This document shows positions 21,274 through 31,954 of a stretch of DNA of 64,000 nucleotides, in pieces. The translations under genes and the position numbers were made by a program. Source of the DNA: Sclerotiophoma versabilis (lineage: Eukaryota; Ascomycota; Dothideomycetes; Pleosporales; Didymellaceae); the NCBI GenBank assembly GCA_012274445.1, contig JAAROD010000080.1, positions 1,426,001 through 1,490,000 of the forward strand, given 5' to 3'. Below the pieces are notes generated by a model. It was not told the DNA's origin. It did no database searches and worked only from the letters and a program-made list of their open reading frames with translations. Positions within the stretch are counted from its first letter, which is position 1; each line of letters begins with the position of its first letter.

Positions 21274-22629
21274 TTACAATTGATCAGGGCTGACCCTCTG
21301 CACGATGATACCACTCGACGCACCACCACCATTGCAAATTGCCGCAGCACCATACTGCCCAACCTCCAACTGATGCAACAATGTAACTAATATCCTGCTA
21401 CCCGAGCTGCCCAGTGCATGACCAAGCGCAATAGCACCACCCCTAGGGTTTACGTTGTCCTCCTTAAGGCCGAGGATCTTAGCGTTCGCCTTGATAACAG
21501 CAGCGAATGCCTCGTTGAACTCCCAGATCGAAATGTCGTCCTTGCTCAGCCCGGACTGCTTCAGCAGCTTCTCAACAACAGAGGCAGGGGCGATGGGGAA
21601 GTCAATGGGGTCAACCGAGGCATCACAGTAGGTTACAATCTTAGCAAGCACACGGCTGTCTTTGCCATACTGCTGAGCGATCTCCTTGCTTCCAAGGACG
21701 AGTGCAGACGCACCGTCGCTGAGCGGTGAGCTGTTTGCCGCGGTAACCGAGGCGTCTGCATCTTTCGAGAAAGCAGGCTTCAGTGTAGAAACCTTCTCCA
21801 GCTTGAGCTTGTTGTACTGCTCGTCTTCAGAAATGACAATGTCTCCCTTCTTTGTCTTGACAGTGACAGGTACAATCTCATCCTTGAACAAGCCGTCCTT
21901 GTAGGCTTGCTGTGCGCGCTTGTATGTCAGGATGGCATAGTCATCTTGCTCTTTTCGGGAGATGTTGTGGTCTTTGGCTGTCTTCTCGGCGCAGTTGCCC
22001 ATGTGAACCTGGTTGTAGACATCCCAGAGACCATCAGCGATCAGACCGTCCTGCATCTTCTGGTGACCGAAGGCCGGCTGTTGGCTGGCGCGGTTAAGGT
22101 AGTATGGTACGCGGGTCATGTTCTCCATGCCGCCAGCCACTTGTGCTTCAGCCTGGCCAAGCTCTATTGTGGAAGCGGCGATGTTGACAGCCTTCAGCCC
22201 TGACGCGCATACTTTGTTGATCGTAGTTGCCTCAACGCTGGTAGGCAGGCCAGCAAAGATAGCGGCTTGTCTAGCTGGCGCTTGTCCTACGCCTGCTGAT
22301 AGTACGTTGCCCATGTATACCGCGTCGATGGAAGAGACTGGGACTTTCGACTTTTCAAGGGCTGACTTGATGGCTGTGGCACCGAGCTTGGTCGCCGAGA
22401 CAGTAGTGAAATTGCCGTTGAACTACGCTATAGTCAGCAAGTTGATACAATAATGTGATCAAATAGTCCATACCACCGCGGTCGGTGTTCGACTAGCACT
22501 TATAATGTACGCATCTCTGATCTCCTTCTTCTGTTGCGCCGAGGCGCTGAATTGCCTCTGAAGGCTGGCCAAGCGCTGCTGCGGCCGTGAAGCCATTCTC
22601 ATGGATGTGCGGAGGGCGGACGATGACAT
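21274..22629 (-). CDS. Acetyl-CoA C-acetyltransferase (thiolase II), probably mitochondrial
   Basis: Exons 22474-22629 and 21274-22422 with a 51-nt intron give 434 residues. The first 36 residues are rich in Arg, Ser, Ala and Gln without acidic residues, as in a mitochondrial presequence. The thiolase core has Cys124 in 'NKVCASGLKAV', His387 in 'GGAIALGHALGSSG' and Cys415 in 'ICNGGGASSG', the full catalytic set. The enzyme condenses two acetyl-CoA to acetoacetyl-CoA or runs in reverse. It ends 'VSPDQL', so there is no peroxisomal SKL signal. Fungi usually carry both a cytosolic Erg10 and a mitochondrial form; the presequence points to the latter. Confidence 0.94.
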
Positions 22630-23919
22630 AGTATTAGCGAGGAGGGGAATTACTGTGATAGTGGGAGTATGGCAGAGAAGTTGGCTCTAGCGAGTCGAAT
22701 AACGACTGTCACATGGCGGTGACTTTCCGCAGTTTTATGCGGAGCACGGGAGTTTGACGTTGCGGAACGTGGGGAAGAGAGCCGAGGTTTGGAAGAGGCC
22801 GCGGTCTTAAGCCGAGCCGACTTAGTCATCTCCATAACGCGTCGCGACTTCGTCCACCTTCAACCGCGATCCGCGATGTCAATGCGCCCTGAGAGTGCTT
22901 GGACATGTTGAGGTCCACGCGCAAAGATCCTCTTTTTTACTGAGCACATCTCCGGTTACGACCCTTACTTCTGCTACTTACTATCCCAACACGGTAAACG
23001 CATCCCTCACTGCAGCAACAAGGGACATCAGGCTCTTTTCGCCTCTCATGAGCGTGCAAGATGCCGACGGCCACGCAGTCCAGGCCACCTGTCAATGAAA
23101 ATTTCCCCAACATCTTTTCGAGACCGCTGAGCACGAGTAAAATATCCAATGCTACACACTAGCGGGCCTGCCCCCTTGTGGTAGCCCTGTGGTTGTTGAT
23201 GATGCAATGAGCGGAACACAATCACCTTTTTTTGACAGTTGACAGGTTTGTTGCAGCAAAGTTCGTACCATGCTTTATGAGTCTTCTTTCACAACAGTAT
23301 TGGAACGTAAGATCTAGCAACACCGCTGATTGGTCTTCTGACCTCACCTGGTTCTCAGTCCTCACGATCTCTTTGTTCACAATCTTAACGTCTACGTTCT
23401 TAGTTCTGAGACGCTTTGTCATTAGCTATACGTGTGTCTCAAACAGCATTTCCGTGGGTACGACTGTCGACTTGTACCTGTGTTTGTACCTGCATCGAGC
23501 TCCTGGTACCACAACATCATCATATTGGCCATTTCTGTACCACACCGGATAGCCACAGCTCAACCTTGCCTTGACCATCTCTTGGCTCTCCTCACATCTT
23601 GCAAATGGGTAATCGCATTTCTAACGGAAACAAACGTGGCCGGACAGTACGGCACCATCATCACGGGCTTGTGGTAGGATATTGGGGCACCTTACATGAG
23701 GCGGTGCCTGTGTACAAGACCACTGCCAAGAAACAATGGCGTCGAAATGTGGCCATGTCACCAGGACTGGCGAGTGCCTGCTGCTGAGAAAGCCGCTCTC
23801 ATCATGTATAAGAGAAGGACTGCTGCATTGCTTCATGGACTCAGCAACAATCTTCAACAGAATCCTTAGAAAACAATAACTGGGGATAAGCAGTCTGCTT
23901 CATCATATCTTCACGCAAC
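22630..23919. other. Divergent spacer between thiolase and BYS1 genes
   Basis: About 1.3 kb with promoters at both ends. A TATA-like TATAAG lies at 23807-23812, about 110 bases before the BYS1 start. An ACGCGT stands at 22837-22842 on the thiolase side. No gene recognised in between. Confidence 0.4.
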
Positions 23920-24375
23920 ATGCACTTCTCCACCATTTTCAGCGGTCTCGCCCTCGCAGCCACCGCCTTCGGAGCACCTTCCATCGTTGTCCACAACAAC
24001 TGCGACTTCGACATCTTCGTCACCTCAGTGGCTCAAACGACCGGAAACACCACCAAGGTACAGCCCGACACTCTCTGGACCGAAGAAGAATACTTCCAAG
24101 GTATCGGCACCGCGATCAAGGTCGGCAGAACCGCGAGTGCTCTCTGGACCGCCAAACCTATTTTGCACCTCAGCTACACGTACAAAAAGAACGAGAGCAT
24201 CTACTATGATCTCAGCACTGCATACGACTTCGATTTCTGGGGTGAGAAGATCACCGTCAAAGGCGACCAGGGCAAGAACGTAGAATCGATTGAATGGGAT
24301 GGTGCACCGGCGCCGAGCCACACCCTGTCCTACTTTGGCGAGACTGGTCTGACGCTTGAGGTCTGCGCCGCATAG
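23920..24375 (+). CDS. BYS1: BYS1-family secreted protein
   Basis: One exon, 151 residues. Residues 1-18 (MHFSTIFSGLALAATAFG) are a signal peptide. The mature part has the pattern of the BYS1 domain first described for the yeast-phase-specific protein of Blastomyces: 'IVVHNNCDFDIFVTSV', a central 'GTAIKVGR', 'LHLSYTYKKNESIYYDLS' and 'SHTLSYFGETGLTLEVC'. It resembles a small thaumatin-like beta fold with only two cysteines. The role is unknown; members are extracellular or cell-wall proteins expressed in growth-phase-specific ways. A TATA-like element lies about 110 bases upstream. Confidence 0.88.
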   Translation: MHFSTIFSGLALAATAFGAPSIVVHNNCDFDIFVTSVAQTTGNTTKVQPDTLWTEEEYFQGIGTAIKVGRTASALWTAKPILHLSYTYKKNESIYYDLSTAYDFDFWGEKITVKGDQGKNVESIEWDGAPAPSHTLSYFGETGLTLEVCAA

Positions 24376-24745
24376 AGAAACCAAAACAGCAATTGCGGTG
24401 CAAAACTTCTACGGAACGGCTGTGCTAATTGGGAGAATACATCAGGATCTGGTAAGGGGGTTTATCGTCTATACGGAGAAGAGCACGGTGAATGGATCGA
24501 TGTCACTCTGTAGTTGCCATCAAGATAGGGTGTTGTTCTTCTTCAGATCATGTTCCTTGCAATTCTTTGAGTGCTATGGGATGCCTAACATGTACCGACA
24601 GTCGAGGATCAAAATCTTGATAGTATATGCTGCGCTATGCTATGCTGAGTACCCAAACGCCACAAATGCTTGCTAACGCTATGTTTCAATGGCCGTGTTC
24701 ATCATTCATCATTCATCATTCATCGTAAATTGTGCGACTTCAACT
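24376..24745. other. Convergent 3' spacer
   Basis: 370 bases between BYS1 (+) and the F-box-like gene (-). Contains a short microsatellite, listed separately, and no gene. Confidence 0.35.
24700..24724. repeat. CATCATT microsatellite
   Basis: The 7-base unit CATCATT is repeated about 3.5 times in tandem next to the 3' end of the F-box-like gene. A small simple repeat without visible function. Confidence 0.7.
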
Positions 24746-25576
24746 TCAGTACCTCAACCACATGAAGTCTCTCTCAGCGAGAATAAGATTGTGCCCCTCA
24801 CCCCAAACGCGATCCTCGGTCGCAAACCGCAAACAACCGATCTGGATTCTCGGAAAAAGCTCCTCACATTTCTTGGCCTCAAATGCCTGGAATCCTTTAC
24901 TTGTCGCCTGTAGCGTATTCCGCATTGTCGCCCACAGCTTAGCAGCTTCGTTCTTATCGACTGGGATCCTGCGCGAGCAGCCGTGCGGATTGTGGTGAGA
25001 ACCTCCAGATAATGTCAAGCGCGTTGGTGTGCGCAAGTTCAAAGTCATTGATTCCGTATACAGGATAGAAGTGTTCGGATTTCCGGAGAACAGTAAGTTG
25101 AAGAGGGATTTAAGTAGGATGGCTACGTAGTCGAACAATTGCACGGCGAAGGACTCTGGTAAGTCTTCTATAAGGTGCGCTAGTTCGTGATCATGAGGGA
25201 TGTGTTCGGAAAGGCCGCCGAGCGGTTCTTGGATGCGCAAGTCCACATTGATGATGAGATGGTTGATGATTGATGAGAGGGCGGCGAAGCGCTTCCATGT
25301 AAGAGAGAAGTAAGGACGACCGTGTGAAAAGGTAATGTCCATTTCGTAATTTAGTTGTTTCGAAGCGGCAAGATGTTGGATTGCAGTTTTGAACTCTTGG
25401 TATGTTTGGTGGCAGACGAGCAGAAGGCCGCGGTACGTTTTCAAAGGCAGATCACGCTTGACGTAGGCTTCAGAGACCACCATCACACCGCGAAATGACG
25501 GCTTTAGATCTTCATAGAGAAGCAAGTCGTACACATAGTTCCTGAGTTCGAGTGGTAGGTCCAGGAAGCCGGTCAT
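24746..25576 (-). CDS. Small F-box-like / 2EXR-like protein
   Basis: One exon, 276 residues, starting at an ATG at 25576. The first residues 'FLDLPLELRNYVYDLLL' match the short F-box-like helix found at the N-terminus of many dothideomycete proteins ('LPLELRNxIY'). A second conserved-type segment is 'LLLVCHQTYQEFKTA', the 'L..VCRQ...E' helix usual in this group. The remainder has no recognised catalytic motif. By family, such proteins may be substrate receptors of SCF ubiquitin ligases, but most are uncharacterised and expanded in number. Confidence 0.75.
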   Translation of the reverse strand: MTGFLDLPLELRNYVYDLLLYEDLKPSFRGVMVVSEAYVKRDLPLKTYRGLLLVCHQTYQEFKTAIQHLAASKQLNYEMDITFSHGRPYFSLTWKRFAALSSIINHLIINVDLRIQEPLGGLSEHIPHDHELAHLIEDLPESFAVQLFDYVAILLKSLFNLLFSGNPNTSILYTESMTLNLRTPTRLTLSGGSHHNPHGCSRRIPVDKNEAAKLWATMRNTLQATSKGFQAFEAKKCEELFPRIQIGCLRFATEDRVWGEGHNLILAERDFMWLRY

Positions 25577-26026
25577 GGTGTACCAACAGTATCAAATAGA
25601 CTGATGAGGGCCTCGATGCTTTTCAAGGTCTGAAGGATCTGGTGCGGGGATCAGGGTAATGAGGCTAGGCCGACGAAAGGAGCCGGTGTTCCCTGGGCCC
25701 GTGGGACGTGTGCGCAACAGATTATTTCGTGTAAGATGTCCATGGAAGGTCTGTGGAATAAAGTTGTTGGGGTAAAGTTTGCTCGTTTGTCGAGCAGGCT
25801 GAAGGTTGAGCTGTGTGAGACGGGTGGGGTCGGGAGTGAGGCTGGACTGCCCATTTCGCCCAATCACTGAGTCTTCACGTGGAATTCATTCCGGCAAGTG
25901 ACGGACTCTTCTCCGCAACCATCATGGCATCTTAAGCTTCTCGCCTTCCCCATCCCGCGATGGTTGCTTCATTACCCGTCTCCGCGCTCGACGTTTCTCA
26001 CCTAGCGCCCTGCTGCTGTCGCGGTC
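25577..26026. other. Divergent promoter region
   Basis: 450 bases between the starts of the F-box-like gene (-) and the Ssu1-type transporter (+). It contains open frames on the minus strand up to 90 codons without any motif. Promoters for both genes are expected here. Confidence 0.35.
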
Positions 26027-27426
26027 ATGGATGACTATGAGGTGGAGCACATTGGCTCTGACAACCCTGCACAGAGCGTACCAGCAGCACAGCACATTCT
26101 GCCGAGTCGACAGAAGTCCAATGGCAATACTAAATTGGCTGTGAAGCGTTCGGAAGATACCCAAAAGATAGAGGCCTCGGACGCAAATATCACGAAACAT
26201 GACGTATGATTGAATCTCACCATGAAGGAGTTGTATCTGACGCCATAATACAGGTCGGTTGGCGCAGGATAGTTAGAAATTTCTCGCCATCTTGGTTCAG
26301 TGTGACTATGGGCACTGGAATCGTGTCACTGCTATTCGCCGCGATTCCCTTCAAGACCCAGTGGCTCTACTGGCTCGCCGTTGTCTTTCTTTGCCTCAAT
26401 GGCGTTCTTTTCACATGCGCCTTCTCGATGTCTGTCGTGCGATATACATTGTATCCTGAGATATGGACTGTAATGATCGCGGACAGCACTAACTCACTCT
26501 TCCTTGGCACGATCCCTATGGCCTTTGCGACTCTAATCTCTGCCTGGTGCACACTGTGCATACCCTATTGGGGTCCCTGGGCCGTCACCTTCGCCTGGGT
26601 TTGCTGGATCATCGACTCGATCGTGTCTGTCACGGTGACGATTTCGCTCACCGTCCTATTGATATCAGCAACTAATCGACAAAATCTGGACCGTATCACT
26701 GCAGTTCAACTACTACCCATAGCCGCGTCAATTGTTGCAGCAGGAACCGGCGCTCGCGTAGCTGAACACCTTCAGAACCCAGATAATGCGCTCGGCACAT
26801 TGCTCGCATCGTACATCATGTGGGGTTTGAGTGTGCCTCTCGCAATGACGGTACTCGTTATGTACTACACACGTCTTGCGCTTCATAAGCTGCCGCCACG
26901 CGAGATCGTGGTTTCCTCTTTCCTACCACTTGGGCCCCTAGGAATGGGAGGTTATGCGATCATATATCTTGGTAGCGTTGCGCGTCGTGTCTTCCGGCAA
27001 TCTGAGTTTTTCTCCGACATACCTGTGGCAGGCGACATCTTCTTCGTAGTTGGGACATTTATTGCTCTCATCATGTGGGCATTTGGCCTGACCTGGCTCT
27101 GCTTTGCCCTGGCCTCGATCTATAAATCTCGTCCCTTTCCTTTCAATATGGGCTGGTGGGGTTTTACTTTCCCACTCGGAGTGATGGCTTTGAGCACAAT
27201 GGAGTTTGGCCGTATCTTTCCCAGTCTGTTCTTTCAAGTGCTAGGCACCATTTTTGCCGTTGCAGTAATCTTGCTTTGGTGTGTTGTAGCCGCCGGCACA
27301 GCTAGAGGAGCTTGGGACGGACGGTTGTTCAATGCACCTTGCCTCAAGAACTTGCCAAAGAAGGAAGACGAGCAACTAAAGGACAATGCTGGAAAGGAGA
27401 AAGGTACCGCTGCGGTAACTAGCTAG
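26027..27426 (+). CDS. Ssu1-type sulfite efflux / C4-dicarboxylate (TDT) transporter
   Basis: Exons 26027-26203 and 26254-27426 with a 50-nt intron give 449 residues. After a polar N-terminus of about 60 residues, 'RIVRNFSPSWFSVTMGTGIVSLL' opens the voltage-dependent anion channel (SLAC1/TehA) fold, and about ten hydrophobic helices follow. The motifs 'NMGWWGFTFPLGVMALST' and 'PIAASIVAAGTGARVA' fit the Ssu1/Mae1 group. Ssu1 exports sulfite at the plasma membrane, and Mae1 moves malate; the sequence alone leans to Ssu1 by 'FSPSWFSVTMGTGI' and 'YIMWGLSVPLAM' but does not settle the substrate. The hydrophilic C-terminus is rich in Lys and Glu. Confidence 0.9.
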
Positions 27427-27702
27427 ATGGGGGATCCTCGGCAGACCTGTGCCTCTTGTTCTCAAACCTAAGCAGCGTGAGCGGTCTTCTGCGAAGCAAG
27501 AGGCTACTCGCTGCCATGAATGCGTCTTTGGCTAACTACCCAAGATTCTGCGTCACAGTGAACGCACGTGAGCATAAAGATGACTCAGTCGCACTACATC
27601 AGTTGTTTGCTTCGGCCGGCAATGAGAACAACAACAATCACAATACCAACCCCGACAACTTATTGCTCGCAACGATTGCATGCAAATACCTACTTATCGA
27701 AG

Positions 27703-28521
27703 ATGGAGCAACAGGTCCCACAGCGGGCTGACAAAGCTACACCCCTGGCGGCTCGCATGAAGCAATACGAGGCATCTTTCGACTTCACCCTACCCTCTGG
27801 ATCGCCTATCGTCCTACGTCTTGACGGCCATGCATTCTCAAAATTTACCCGCTATTTCTGCAAACCATTTGATCAGCGCATACATGATGCAGTGATAGCA
27901 GCATGTACAGATTTGCTCGCGTACTTCCCATCAGCAACAGTGGCGTATACACAGTCCGATGAGATAACGTTGGTCTTTCCTGACGGCGTGCGAAGCTTCA
28001 ATGAACGCATTCAGAAACTGTCGAGTTTGGCGGCAAGCTACTGTTCCGTTCGTTTCAACACACATCTTGGTGCTCTCTTAGCGGCGAGTCCAGAGCCGAA
28101 GGTCAAGGACTTAGCTTTCGAACGCGTAGGTACTGCGCATTTCGACGCGCGATTCTTTGCTGTCCCATCCGTCGAAGAGGCATTGAACTGCATGCTTTGG
28201 AGATGTCGCAACGATGCTGTGCGCAACTCGGTGAATGCCTTCGCACGCACGATGTACTCTACCAAGGAAATGCACGGAAAGACGACAGGCGAGCTCATGG
28301 AAATGATGAAGAGCGAGAAGGGGGTCGTATTCGAGGATGCAGTGCCGCGGTGGGCGATTGAAGGGTGTTTGCTAAAGCGTGAGCAAGTGGAGCACGAGGG
28401 CGTGAACTTGAAGACTGGGAAAGTGGAGAAGACATTGCGGACAAGGACAAGAGTTGAAGAGAGAGGCGTAAGAAATTTTTCGGTGGAGAACCTGAGGCTT
28501 GTGACAAACAAGTTTTGGTGA
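27703..28521 (+). CDS. Thg1-like 3'-5' nucleotide polymerase (tRNA-His guanylyltransferase family)
   Basis: One exon, 272 residues from the ATG at 27703; the frame is open upstream to an earlier ATG at 27580 but that part is low-complexity Thr/Ile/His. The metal-binding carboxylates are present in 'VLRLDGHAFSKFTRYF' and 'YTQSDEITLVF'. The sequence differs from canonical eukaryotic Thg1: it has 'MLWRCRNDAVRNSVNAFARTMYS' where Thg1 carries the 'HINNLYN' region, and 'MHGKTTGELMEMM' follows. These features fit the Thg1-like proteins (TLPs) of bacteria, archaea and some eukaryotes, which repair truncated tRNA 5' ends in a template-dependent way. Fungi normally have a separate canonical Thg1, so this is probably a second paralogue. 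Confidence 0.87.
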   Translation: MEQQVPQRADKATPLAARMKQYEASFDFTLPSGSPIVLRLDGHAFSKFTRYFCKPFDQRIHDAVIAACTDLLAYFPSATVAYTQSDEITLVFPDGVRSFNERIQKLSSLAASYCSVRFNTHLGALLAASPEPKVKDLAFERVGTAHFDARFFAVPSVEEALNCMLWRCRNDAVRNSVNAFARTMYSTKEMHGKTTGELMEMMKSEKGVVFEDAVPRWAIEGCLLKREQVEHEGVNLKTGKVEKTLRTRTRVEERGVRNFSVENLRLVTNKFW

Positions 28522-29232
28522 AGAGTTTTGTCTCCCATCTTATATGCAAGGACACCCAGGAGAAGAGGGCTCGTCCGTCACCTCCGATTATTGTAAAACG
28601 AACATCAACGCTCACCAACACTCTTGGGAGATTCGCCTGCCGGGCGGTATTCACATCTATCCTAAAGAGTGTTGGTGAGCGTTAAAGGTTATGTCAAATG
28701 TTGCGCAAGTACGTTGTGCTGTTTCGAGGATGAGTGCCTAATGTTCCGGCCTTCATGTGGCTTCTAATTCCGGGTCCTCGCTGCCCAATCGTTACGCACA
28801 ACTGTAGCCCCGAATTCCTTTGACAGCTTTCAGCCTTCCCCTGCACTTGATCACAGTTGCTTTTCCTGTACATCCCAGCAGCACAACGCAACGAAAACGA
28901 CACGCAAGTCGTAATTTCGCGTCCGACCGGGACCAGGACTCGATGGTCCGCTGCAACTGTCCTAATCCCGCTCTATCAAAGAGTTGCGATCCCTGCAAGC
29001 TTATGGCGCTATCAATGCAGGCTTGCGGTCTAACATCCGCGCGGCGCTTCCGCAGCAGCATTCAGGATCTGGACGGCTGATGCCTCGAGCTAGCAGTATG
29101 GCTGGCCAGCTGAATCGGAGAAGGAGTCGGCACTTTATTTATACACAAGAGCCCCATTCCTCGTAAACTCAAACTTGGCTCAACATCAGATCTTGATTTC
29201 ATAGTCCTGGTTTTGCATTGTTCCGTACTGAC
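28522..29232. other. Spacer with a long inverted repeat
   Basis: About 710 bases between the Thg1-like gene and the next membrane-protein gene. The inverted repeat at 28607-28683 is listed separately. The rest holds the promoter of the downstream gene and no recognisable gene. Confidence 0.35.
28607..28683. repeat. Perfect 19-bp inverted repeat downstream of the Thg1-like gene
   Basis: AACGCTCACCAACACTCTT at 28607-28625 is exactly repeated in inverse at 28665-28683, with 39 bases between. It starts 85 bases after the stop codon, so it may lie in the 3' UTR and form a stable stem. It could also be the ends of a tiny inverted-repeat element, but no target-site duplication was identified. Confidence 0.7.
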
Positions 29233-31257
29233 ATGTCCTACGTACCACTTGGCGATGGAAGACCAAGTTCCCATGCTGAGAACATTGAGTTGGCTACCAA
29301 GAACGACAGGCAGACAGTCTACAGCTATGCGCTGCCGCAGAACCAGCCATATGATGGAGACATGAGAGATGGCGATTCGAAAGCACATTTTCCTCCCAAC
29401 AAGGCAACCGACAACTGGCCTGTCCAGTCCCAGCAGGTTGCAGTGCTGACACCACTAAGGGGAACGATTCTTGCATTTGACACTGTACTCGCATCGTCGC
29501 CATTATTATTCATCGGTATGTTGTTTCATACATAGCTCCGATTATACAAGCTAACCCAATTAGTACTTGCCCTCAAGGTCGCCAGGTTGGACGGTAAAGT
29601 ACCTGATGTGGGCAACGACAGGCTCCAAGAGATGCTGCTTTACACACCCACCATCTTTCCTCTTCTCTTCGCGGCTTTGATGGGAAGATTTTTTCGTCAT
29701 CTGGGAATCTGGCTTGCAGAACGCGGTACTACACTTGGACGGCTAGAGCAATTGGTAGGCTGTCAGTCAGTCTTCCTGGCTATCGAACGCCAGATTTGCC
29801 TCCGCAACTTCAGCATCGTGGGTGTATGTTCGATACTCATTTGGCTCCTTTCGCCTTTTGGTGGTCAGTCGGCCCTGAGAGTGCTTCGACAAGAGGAGCG
29901 CTATCTCAACACAACCCAGCCGCTGCAATACCTCAGCCCTCTGAACGTCCAGGATACCACGATGGGGGGTGCCAGCATGGTCAACAACGGGCGTAGTACT
30001 TTCACCCCACTTTTCCTCGCTGCGCTACTGAGCAGCGGCGATTTCCAGACGAGTAGCGCAGACTTGTGGGGTAACGTCAAGCTCCCGTCGTATCGAGCTA
30101 TCGAAAACAGCACATCCGATGAATGGAAAGTTGTTCCTGACTACAACCTGACAGACGTCCGCTGGAATTCTCTGATCGGCATTCCGGTATCTGCATTCAG
30201 TGGCGAGCCGTTCACTTCGTACTCGATGAATCACTTCGAGGTTAGGGCGAGACAATTCGACATCAGCTGCTCGAACAACAGCCGCGTCGCAGGAGACTGG
30301 ACTGACTCCGTCAATACGACCGTTGGTAGCACATGGAGGATAACAACAGGCACTCCACAGCCCGACAGTTCAAGGATCACAGCGTGCCCATCTTATCCGT
30401 GTCCGTTCGTCAGTCAATCTGTTGCGACACGAGCAGAAAATGCTTCCTCTGTCGCCAACTGTGAGTACTACTACGACTATATCGAAGCGAGAATAGAGTG
30501 CATTGCGTCTACATGTAGGACAACAGCGCTACGCAAACTCGACATGTACACCGACGGCTACACGGAAAAGTGGGAACCCTATCTCCTCGGAACTATCATG
30601 GCGAACCTCATGAACACCATGACAAGCGTTGATACCATTGGCGTCTCCAGCCCCACAGCGCGTGGCGCGACCGTGATGGAGAAGTGGATGTTCGATCCAT
30701 CGAACTTCATCGGTACGCACATGTACGACAACGTCAACCTATACGAACTGCCAGCCGATGTCTTCGCTGAGCGGCTGACAATAATATGGAATTCGTTCTT
30801 TCAATCCACGTACGCTGCTCGTGCGCTCGCTGGAAATTTGGATAAAGCAACGTCCACCAATATCACCGGCGAAGACGACTCTATGATAACTTTCAATACC
30901 ACCGAAAGTCTTATCAGCCAGCGCCGAGACGTCTATCGGGTCAAATGGAAGTGGTTCGGCGTGCTATTAAGTTGCTCCCTGGTTCTGCTAGCTGCCGCAT
31001 ATGCCGGGCTGGTGCTGAAGTACCTCTCCATAGCCCCGGACATCATCGGCTATGCGAGCAGCTTGACAATACTCAATCCTTATGTACCGACGCGGACGGG
31101 TGGGACAACATTGCACGGACTGGAGAGGACGGCACTGCTTCATGACTTACCTGTCAGGCTAGGTGATGTGTGCCCAAATGAGCCAGTGGGCGCTATAGCA
31201 TTGGCAGCCAATGATGGCCGGGTCGTGGGATTGGATAGACGGAGATGGTACATCTAG
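29233..31257 (+). CDS. Large fungal membrane glycoprotein of unknown function
   Basis: Exons 29233-29515 and 29564-31257 with a 48-nt intron give 658 residues. The splice rebuilds a first hydrophobic helix 'SSPLLFIVLALKVA'. A second membrane region 'FPLLFAALMGRFFRHLGIWLAERGTTLGRLEQL' and a third 'VGVCSILIWLLSPFGGQSALRVL' follow, a succession seen in many uncharacterised ascomycete proteins. Residues about 215-555 are polar with many NxS/T sites and several Cys, suggesting an extracytosolic domain. A last helix 'WFGVLLSCSLVLLAAAYAGLVLKYL' precedes a cytosolic tail. No catalytic motif seen. Function unknown. Confidence 0.82.
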
Positions 31258-31954
31258 ATTGAGGATGTTCAAACTGTGCGGTGTAGAAAGTTTCTACTCT
31301 TGTTCAGAACCAAGGTAAAATGCACGGTAATAATAAGTGGATCCGAAGGGCACAGCCGCAACCATGATTGGTGAGAGGCACGAACGCGAAAACGTCGCGA
31401 CGCGTCGAGTGATTTTGTGGCCCCTAAATCTTGTGATAGGCAATAGCGTCAGGAGTTTCGTCTTTGCTCGTGCAGTTTTTGCTTCATAAAATCATTTAGT
31501 CCATGTCGTTTTGTTCACTTTCCAGAAGGTCCGTCGCGAAAAGGGCTACATTTGTGGCATGGCAAGCGGCTTCACCGGCACCTGGGGGTCAAGTGTAGTG
31601 CTGCAGGCCTCATCCTCACCACAGTCTAACATGGAAACGGTGCTATAGCACTCTTTGCTGTTTTGAGTTTTGTTGCTATATTCACTCGTCACTCGCTGCT
31701 TTGGCGATCACCGTTCGTTTGCGCTAGACTAGTCCGCATTAAGTGGACCCCCAAACAGAAAACAGTAGACCCTAAAGTAAACACAACATCGTACAAACGC
31801 CTCCGCGCTGCGCTCAACACTCCACGGCACTCTTTGCGCGTGCCTCTGCACTTACTAACCCCAGAAATTCTAGAAGTCACTGTTCTTTTGCAGCTCTCCT
31901 TTTTGCTCCTGCCCTACTCGTCCTCCGGGACTTTGTCGACAACGTCTCGTCACC
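31258..31954 (+). promoter_or_regulatory. TOP2 upstream region with an MCB-like palindrome
   Basis: About 700 bases. CGACGCGTCG at 31398-31407 is a palindrome containing ACGCGT, the MluI cell-cycle box recognised by MBF-type (APSES) complexes in yeasts. TOP2 is cell-cycle regulated in yeast, so the site is of interest, but it lies about 550 bases before the ATG and ACGCGT occurs elsewhere in the window. No gene recognised here. Confidence 0.3.

Noticed and set aside
22837..22842. ACGCGT boxes upstream of the thiolase gene and in the HIS5 promoter (16764-16769).
   Set aside because: Six-base motifs occur by chance at this density; no reason to expect MBF control of these genes.
25592..25867. 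91-codon and 70-codon - strand frames upstream of the F-box-like gene.
   Set aside because: One lacks an ATG start, neither joins to the downstream gene in phase, and composition is unremarkable.
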